A DNA stretch of 9,019 nucleotides. Source: Vulcanimicrobiota bacterium. GTDB lineage: Bacteria; Eremiobacterota; Eremiobacteria; Baltobacterales; Baltobacteraceae. The stretch covers positions 1 to 9,019 of the forward strand of contig JAQBPL010000404.1 of assembly GCA_028287545.1 (NCBI GenBank), read 5' to 3'. This document shows positions 5,221 to 9,019 of this stretch, one piece after another. The position numbers and the translations under genes are program-made. Numbering within the stretch: position 1 is the first letter of the stretch; every line of letters starts with the position of its first letter. Below the pieces are notes generated by a model. The model saw nothing but the letters and a program-made list of their open reading frames with translations, was not told the DNA's origin and did no database searches.

Positions 5221-6426
5221 GTGATACGACCGTTGCTCGTTCTAACGCTCGTCCTGGCCGCCGGTTGCTCCGGCGGGGGCAGCGGCGTCTTCGGCACAGC
5301 AGGCGCCCCCGCGTCCACCGGGGCATTGCGCGTCGCGGCCGATTCGGCCAGCGCCATGCCGGGCGACTCGGCGAGCGCGATGCCCGGCGATTCCGCGAGC
5401 GCCATGCCGGGCGATTCGGCGACCGCGATGCCGGGCGCGACGTTCGCTTGCACCCCGGCGCTCCAAACGGGCTCGGCCAGCTGCACCCTGGCGATCAGCG
5501 TCAATACCACGCCGGTCGCCGATCCGGGCACGCCGGCGGCACTCATCCCGGGACTTCATCCCGCGGATCTCGCGCAAGCGTACGCGCTGCCGATTGGGAA
5601 CGCGGGCCGGACCGTCGCGATCGTCGACGCGTACGACGACCCGGCCGCCGAATCGGACCTCGCCGTCTACCGCGCCGCATTCGGCCTGCCGCCGTGCACG
5701 ACGGCGAACGGCTGTTTCCGCAAGGTCGATCAGCGCGGCGGCGGCGCTTTCCCGCGGCCCGACCCGGCCTGGTCCTCCGAGATCGCGCTGGATCTCGACA
5801 TGGTGTCCGCCGGCTGCCCCCGCTGCACGATTTTGCTGGTGGAGGCAGACTCAGCGCAGCTCGACGATCTCGGCGCCGGCGTCGATACCGCCGCGTCGCT
5901 CGGGGCGGCGGCGATCAGCAACAGTTACTACTCGCCGGAGTGGGCGAACGAGGGCGGCGAGGACGTGCACTACCGCCACCCCGGCGTTGCGATCACGGCC
6001 AGTTCCGGCGACCGCGGGAAGCCGTCGTACCCGGCCGTCTCGCCGCTGGTGACGTCGGTCGGCGGAACGTCGCTCACCGCCGCCGGCGAGCAGCCGTGGG
6101 CATACGGCGGGCGCGGCTGCAGCGCCTACGTCGCCAAGCCCACCTGGCAGCACGGCGGCACCTGCACGACGCGCTCCGCCGTCGACGTCGCCGCGGTCGC
6201 CGATCCCGCGACCGGGGTCGCGATGTTCGACGCGCTGGCCGGCGGCTGGGTCGTCGGGGGCGGCACCAGCATCGGCGCCCCGCTGGTCGCCGCGGCCTAC
6301 GCCTTGGGCATCCCCGCCCCGCCGGCCTATTCGTACGCCCACCCCGGCGGTTTCCACCCGCTCTCCCCGAGCGGCTACGACAACACGACCGGCCTCGGCT
6401 ACCCCGCGGGCGTCGCGGGACTCTAA
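5221..6426 (+). CDS. S53 family (sedolisin/kumamolisin-like) serine-carboxyl peptidase lipoprotein
   Basis: The 401-residue protein starts with a lipoprotein signal peptide whose lipobox LAAGC puts the lipidated cysteine at 16, so it should be membrane-anchored and outside the cytoplasm. A low-complexity linker holds four DSA(S/T)AMPG repeats (41-72). After a small segment with Cys77 and Cys88, the S53 domain begins near 114 (ADLAQAYALP, TVAIVDAYDDP 131-141). Catalytic residues are all visible: Glu187 and Asp191 in EIALD, oxyanion Asp264 in SSGDRG, and nucleophile Ser350 in GGGTSIGAP. These enzymes cleave proteins, usually at acid pH. It lacks the long kumamolisin-type propeptide. The C-terminus keeps GYDNTTGLGYP (385-395), but the DVT-type calcium-site segment usual before it seems replaced by a short stretch. 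Other cysteines (159/165, 199/202, 300/315) could form disulfides. GTG 5221 is chosen because the signal peptide begins there. A catalytically weak homolog cannot be ruled out. Confidence 0.88.
   Translation: MIRPLLVLTLVLAAGCSGGGSGVFGTAGAPASTGALRVAADSASAMPGDSASAMPGDSASAMPGDSATAMPGATFACTPALQTGSASCTLAISVNTTPVADPGTPAALIPGLHPADLAQAYALPIGNAGRTVAIVDAYDDPAAESDLAVYRAAFGLPPCTTANGCFRKVDQRGGGAFPRPDPAWSSEIALDLDMVSAGCPRCTILLVEADSAQLDDLGAGVDTAASLGAAAISNSYYSPEWANEGGEDVHYRHPGVAITASSGDRGKPSYPAVSPLVTSVGGTSLTAAGEQPWAYGGRGCSAYVAKPTWQHGGTCTTRSAVDVAAVADPATGVAMFDALAGGWVVGGGTSIGAPLVAAAYALGIPAPPAYSYAHPGGFHPLSPSGYDNTTGLGYPAGVAGL
5341..5436 (+). repeat. Four tandem 24-bp in-frame repeats
   Basis: Units at 5341-5364, 5365-5388, 5389-5412 and 5413-5436 each encode DSASAMPG (DSATAMPG in the last). 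They differ mostly at synonymous positions, so they are not very recent copies or are kept for the peptide. They lie between the lipid anchor and the peptidase domain and probably act as a flexible spacer. Confidence 0.9.
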
Positions 6427-6427
6427 C

Positions 6428-6454
6428 GCCCGCCGGCCGGAGGCGCGGCCGGGC
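6428..6454 (+). other. GC-rich hairpin after the peptidase stop codon
   Basis: CCGGCC (6433-6438) pairs with GGCCGG (6447-6452) around an eight-base loop, and GCCC (6428-6431) could extend the stem past a small bulge. It fills the gap between the peptidase stop and the first CoA-transferase. No T-run follows, so intrinsic termination is doubtful; it may instead protect the mRNA end or reduce read-through. Confidence 0.3.
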
Positions 6455-6475
6455 GCGGGGAGTAAGCGCGCACGC

Positions 6476-7705
6476 GTGTCGATTCCTCAAGGAGCGCGCG
6501 GCGGGCCGCTCGACGGCGTGCGCGTTCTCGATCTCTCGTCGGTTGTCGCGGGTCCGTGGGCGACGCACGTGCTGGCCGGATTCGGCGCGGACGTGATCAA
6601 GGTCGAGCCGCCGGACGGCGACATCATGCGCTATGCGCCGCCTGCCCGGCACCGCGGCATGGGTGCCGAGTTCGTGCAGATGAACGGCAGCAAACGCAGC
6701 GTCACGCTCGACCTCAAACGCGACGCCGACCGCGGCGCGCTGCTCGCCCTGTGCGCGCACGCCGACGTGTTCTTGCACAACGTGCGGCCGGCGGCGATGC
6801 GCCGTCTGCGGCTCGACTACGACGATGTCGCGGCGGCAAATCCGGCGATCGTGTACGTCTCGATCGTCGGCTTCGACCAATCGGGGCCGTACGCGGCGCG
6901 CCCGGCGTACGACGATCTGATCCAAGGTGCATCAGGGCTCGCGTCGCTGTTCACGGCCGCCGGCGGCGCCGAGCCGACCTACGTTCCGAGTCTGATCGTC
7001 GACCGGATCAGCGGGCTCTCGGCGGTGAACGCGATCCTCGCGGCGCTGGTGGAACGCGGGCGCAGCGGGATCGGTCAGGCGCTCGAAGTGCCGATGTTCG
7101 AGACGATGGCGGAGCTGGTGCTCGCCGATCACCTCGGCGGACACACGTTCGAACCTCCGGCGGGGCCGTTCGGCTACTCCCGCGTCCTCACGCCGTACCG
7201 GCGGCCGTACCGCACCAGCGACGGCTACGTCTGCGTGCTGCTCTACAACGACCGCAACTGGGAACGGTTTTTCACCGTCGCCGGACACCGCGCCGAATAC
7301 GCCGCCGACCCGAAGCTCTGCGACGATACGACCCGCCGTCAGGACTACGAGTACGCGTACCGTCTCGTCGCGGAGATCCTTGCGACGCGCACCAGTGCCG
7401 AATGGCTCGCGCTCTTGGAAGCGAACGACATTCCGGTCATGCCGCTGAACGACGTCGCGAGCCTGATGGACGATCCGCAGCTGACCGCGACGGCGTTCTT
7501 CACCACGACGGAACACCCGACCGAAGGGACGGTGCGCACGATGCGCACGCCGACGCGCTGGAGCCGCTCGCCGCAAACGACGGCGGGACCGGCGCCGCGC
7601 CTGGGCGAGCACACGGCGGACGTGCTGCGTGAGGCGGGCGTCGACGAAGCGCAGATCGCCGCGATCCTCGCGCGCGACAACGCGCCGCCGGCGCGGAACG
7701 CGTGA
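6476..7705 (+). CDS. CaiB/BaiF family (class III) CoA-transferase, first of a tandem pair
   Basis: This 409-residue protein has the usual length of class III CoA-transferases such as formyl-CoA:oxalate transferase (Frc) and CaiB, which move CoA between carboxylic acids in the cytoplasm. The family opening GPLDGVRVLDLSSVVAGPWA (10-29), GADVIKVEPP (37-46), LDLKR (78-82), NVRPAAMRRL (102-111), GFDQSGPYA (132-140), YDDLIQGASGL (145-155) and GEHTADVLREAGV near the end are present. The catalytic Asp is expected at Asp176 in VDRISGLSA, matching Frc Asp169. Frc-type enzymes form interlocked dimers. GTG 6476 is the only sensible start: GGGGAG (6457-6462) lies 13 bases upstream, rather far. It starts 49 bases after the peptidase gene and its stop overlaps the next start. 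Acid substrate and CoA donor cannot be told from sequence. Confidence 0.92.
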   Translation: MSIPQGARGGPLDGVRVLDLSSVVAGPWATHVLAGFGADVIKVEPPDGDIMRYAPPARHRGMGAEFVQMNGSKRSVTLDLKRDADRGALLALCAHADVFLHNVRPAAMRRLRLDYDDVAAANPAIVYVSIVGFDQSGPYAARPAYDDLIQGASGLASLFTAAGGAEPTYVPSLIVDRISGLSAVNAILAALVERGRSGIGQALEVPMFETMAELVLADHLGGHTFEPPAGPFGYSRVLTPYRRPYRTSDGYVCVLLYNDRNWERFFTVAGHRAEYAADPKLCDDTTRRQDYEYAYRLVAEILATRTSAEWLALLEANDIPVMPLNDVASLMDDPQLTATAFFTTTEHPTEGTVRTMRTPTRWSRSPQTTAGPAPRLGEHTADVLREAGVDEAQIAAILARDNAPPARNA

Positions 7706-8928
7706 CGGGCGAAGGATCGTGCTCGCCGCGGCGGCGCGGCGGTCCGCTCGAGGGCGTGCGCGTCGTCGATTTCTCGAGCGTCATCGCCGGACCGTGGGCC
7801 TCGCACATCCTCGCCGATCAGGGCGCCGACGTCATCAAGATCGAATCGCCGCAAGGCGACATCATCCGGCAAGCGCCGCCGGTGCGCAACGCGGCGATGG
7901 GCCCCGTCTTCTTGACGGCGAATCGCAGCAAACGCAGCGTCGTGCTCGATCTCAAGACCGCCGACGGGTGCGCCGCGGCGCTGCGGCTGTGCGCGAGCGC
8001 CGACGTCGTGCTCAACAACGTTCGTCCGGCCGCGATGCGGCGGCTCGGACTCGACTACGACGCGATCGCGCGAGTGAAGCCGGACGTCGTCTACGTCTCG
8101 CTGGTCGGCTTCGATCAAGCGGGGCCGTATGCGGCGCGTCCGACCTACGACGATCTCATCCAGGGCGCATCGGGGCTCGCATCGCTCTTCACGCAGACCG
8201 GGTCGGATGAGCCGCAGTACGTGCCGTGCCAATTGGTCGACCGCATCAGCGGGATCAGTGCGGTAAACGCAATCTTGGCGGCGCTGTTCCAGCGCGAACG
8301 CACCGGGCGCGGCGAGGCGATCGACGTGCCGATGTTCGAGACGATGGCCGAGCTCGTGCTCGCCGATCATCTCGGCGGCGAAGCGTTCGTGCCGCCGATC
8401 GGGCCGACGGGATATCAGCGGCTGCTCACGCAACATCGCCGTCCGTATCCGACCAGCGACGGCTACGTCTGCGTCTTGTTGGTGACGGAAACCCACTGGG
8501 CGCGCTTCTTCGAACTCGGTGGGCACGCCGCGGAGTATGCCGCCGACCCGCGTCTCTGCGAGGCGCCGGTGCGCCGGCTCGACTACGACAACGCGTACCG
8601 CGCGGTGGCGGAGGTTCTCGCGACACGTCCGAGCGCGGAGTGGCTGGCGCTGCTCGAAGCCGGCGACATCCCCGTCATGCACCTGCACGACGTCGCGAGC
8701 CTAATCGACGATCCGCACCTCGCGGCGACCGGTTTTCTCGGCACCGAAGAGCATCCGAGCGAAGGGACGATTCGCACGATCCGCGCGCCGCAGCGCTGGG
8801 CCGCAACGCCGCCCGCAACGCACACGCCGGCGCCGCGCCTGGGCGAACACACCGCCGACGTGTTGCGCGAAGCCGGCCTCGACGACGCCACGATCGCCGC
8901 AATCCTGGAGCGCAACGCGCAGGCGTAA
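7702..8928 (+). CDS. CaiB/BaiF family (class III) CoA-transferase, second of a tandem pair
   Basis: This 408-residue protein is a paralog of the preceding gene, aligning almost without gaps from GGPLEGVRVVDFSS (13-26) to the C-terminus with about two thirds identical residues by eye. The catalytic Asp is expected at Asp180 in VDRISGISA. Blocks identical or nearly so in both copies include the GPYAARPxYDDLIQGASG stretch, VPMFETMAELVLADHLGG, SDGYVCVLL and APRLGEHTADVLREAG. Differences gather in the region after IxRxAPP, where residues lining a substrate pocket could vary. The GTG start overlaps the upstream stop in GTGA, so translation is probably coupled; no strong Shine-Dalgarno site is present. 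The two could form a heteromeric enzyme, as known for some paired class III transferases, or act separately on different acids. Confidence 0.92.
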   Translation: MTGEGSCSPRRRGGPLEGVRVVDFSSVIAGPWASHILADQGADVIKIESPQGDIIRQAPPVRNAAMGPVFLTANRSKRSVVLDLKTADGCAAALRLCASADVVLNNVRPAAMRRLGLDYDAIARVKPDVVYVSLVGFDQAGPYAARPTYDDLIQGASGLASLFTQTGSDEPQYVPCQLVDRISGISAVNAILAALFQRERTGRGEAIDVPMFETMAELVLADHLGGEAFVPPIGPTGYQRLLTQHRRPYPTSDGYVCVLLVTETHWARFFELGGHAAEYAADPRLCEAPVRRLDYDNAYRAVAEVLATRPSAEWLALLEAGDIPVMHLHDVASLIDDPHLAATGFLGTEEHPSEGTIRTIRAPQRWAATPPATHTPAPRLGEHTADVLREAGLDDATIAAILERNAQA

Positions 8929-8937
8929 CAGCGTCTG

Positions 8938-9018
8938 TTACGGAGTGCGGCAGTCTGCTAGGGCGACGTGTACGGCGTCGGAAGCGCTGAACTCGACTTT
9001 TGCGATGCGATCCTGGTT
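8938..9018 (-). CDS. Possible 3' end of a convergent gene
   Basis: On the minus strand a frame open from the right edge ends with TAA at 8938-8940, giving 26 residues that include RIAKVEFSASDAVHVALADC, with mostly G/C-ending codons. It would end nine bases from the second CoA-transferase stop, the tight convergent packing seen elsewhere here. Another minus-strand frame ending with TAG at 8958-8960 is also plausible. Too little is visible to name a family, and this could be noncoding. Confidence 0.3.
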   Translation of the reverse strand, partial: NQDRIAKVEFSASDAVHVALADCRTP

Positions 9019-9019
9019 C

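Noticed and set aside
5341..5436. Tandem repeat considered as a CRISPR-like or noncoding repeat
   Set aside because: The units are contiguous, in frame and vary at synonymous positions, so this is a protein repeat.
5037..6596. Alternative plus-strand frame through the S53 gene
   Set aside because: Arg-rich and crosses gene boundaries, while the other frame has a lipobox and all S53 catalytic motifs.
7345..8688. Minus-strand frame of 447 codons opposite the CoA-transferases
   Set aside because: It runs antisense through both paralogs, its two halves resembling each other only because the sense genes are duplicated; no independent coding support.
6476..8928. Tandem duplication considered as an assembly artefact
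   Set aside because: The copies differ throughout at both DNA and protein level and have a precise GTGA junction, which fits old paralogs rather than a misassembly.
8961..8998. CGACG/CGTCG stem followed later by TTTT, considered as a terminator for the CoA-transferase pair
   Set aside because: The stem is five base pairs and the T-run is about 17 bases beyond it, which does not make an intrinsic terminator.

Overview
The window is GC-rich, roughly two thirds G+C by eye, with strong G/C preference at third codon positions, frequent GTG starts and almost no intergenic space. It contains no tRNA, rRNA, CRISPR array or insertion sequence. A signal peptide ahead of a probable beta-barrel protein suggests a bacterium with an outer membrane. 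Sequence style points to a deep-branching GC-rich environmental lineage such as Eremiobacterota/Vulcanimicrobiota or a relative: an S53 peptidase lipoprotein with a short Cys-containing leader, a LAL-type regulator, and class III CoA-transferases. This placement is an impression, not a measurement; a GC-rich proteobacterium is not excluded.

Layout, left to right: (1) the N-terminal 174 codons of an exported, probably outer-membrane protein on the minus strand; (2) a short divergent promoter region with an AT-rich near-palindrome carrying TATAAT on both strands; (3) a plus-strand PanB-like protein (ketopantoate hydroxymethyltransferase superfamily) in which the catalytic glutamate appears to be replaced; (4) a minus-strand protein of the 4,5-dihydroxyphthalate decarboxylase (Pht5) family, whose 3' end overlaps the PanB-like gene tail-to-tail by 58 bp; (5) upstream of it on the same strand, a large MalT/LAL-type LuxR regulator; (6) divergently, on the plus strand, an S53 (sedolisin) peptidase lipoprotein with a four-copy octapeptide repeat; (7) two tandem, translationally coupled CaiB/BaiF (class III) CoA-transferases that are clear paralogs; (8) a short tail that may hold the 3' end of a convergent gene. 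No stretch longer than 300 bases lacks a gene.

Working idea (inference): the Pht5-like protein, the PanB-like protein and the paired CoA-transferases look like parts of an organic-acid or aromatic-acid metabolism locus. Class III CoA-transferases activate carboxylic acids, the Pht5 family decarboxylates an aromatic dicarboxylate, and PanB-fold enzymes do aldol/C1 chemistry on 2-oxoacids. The LAL regulator, whose ATPase/TPR body resembles inducer-sensing MalT, sits between them and could control one or both flanking units. Substrates cannot be read from the sequence. The regulatory candidates are short palindromes at three of the gene starts.
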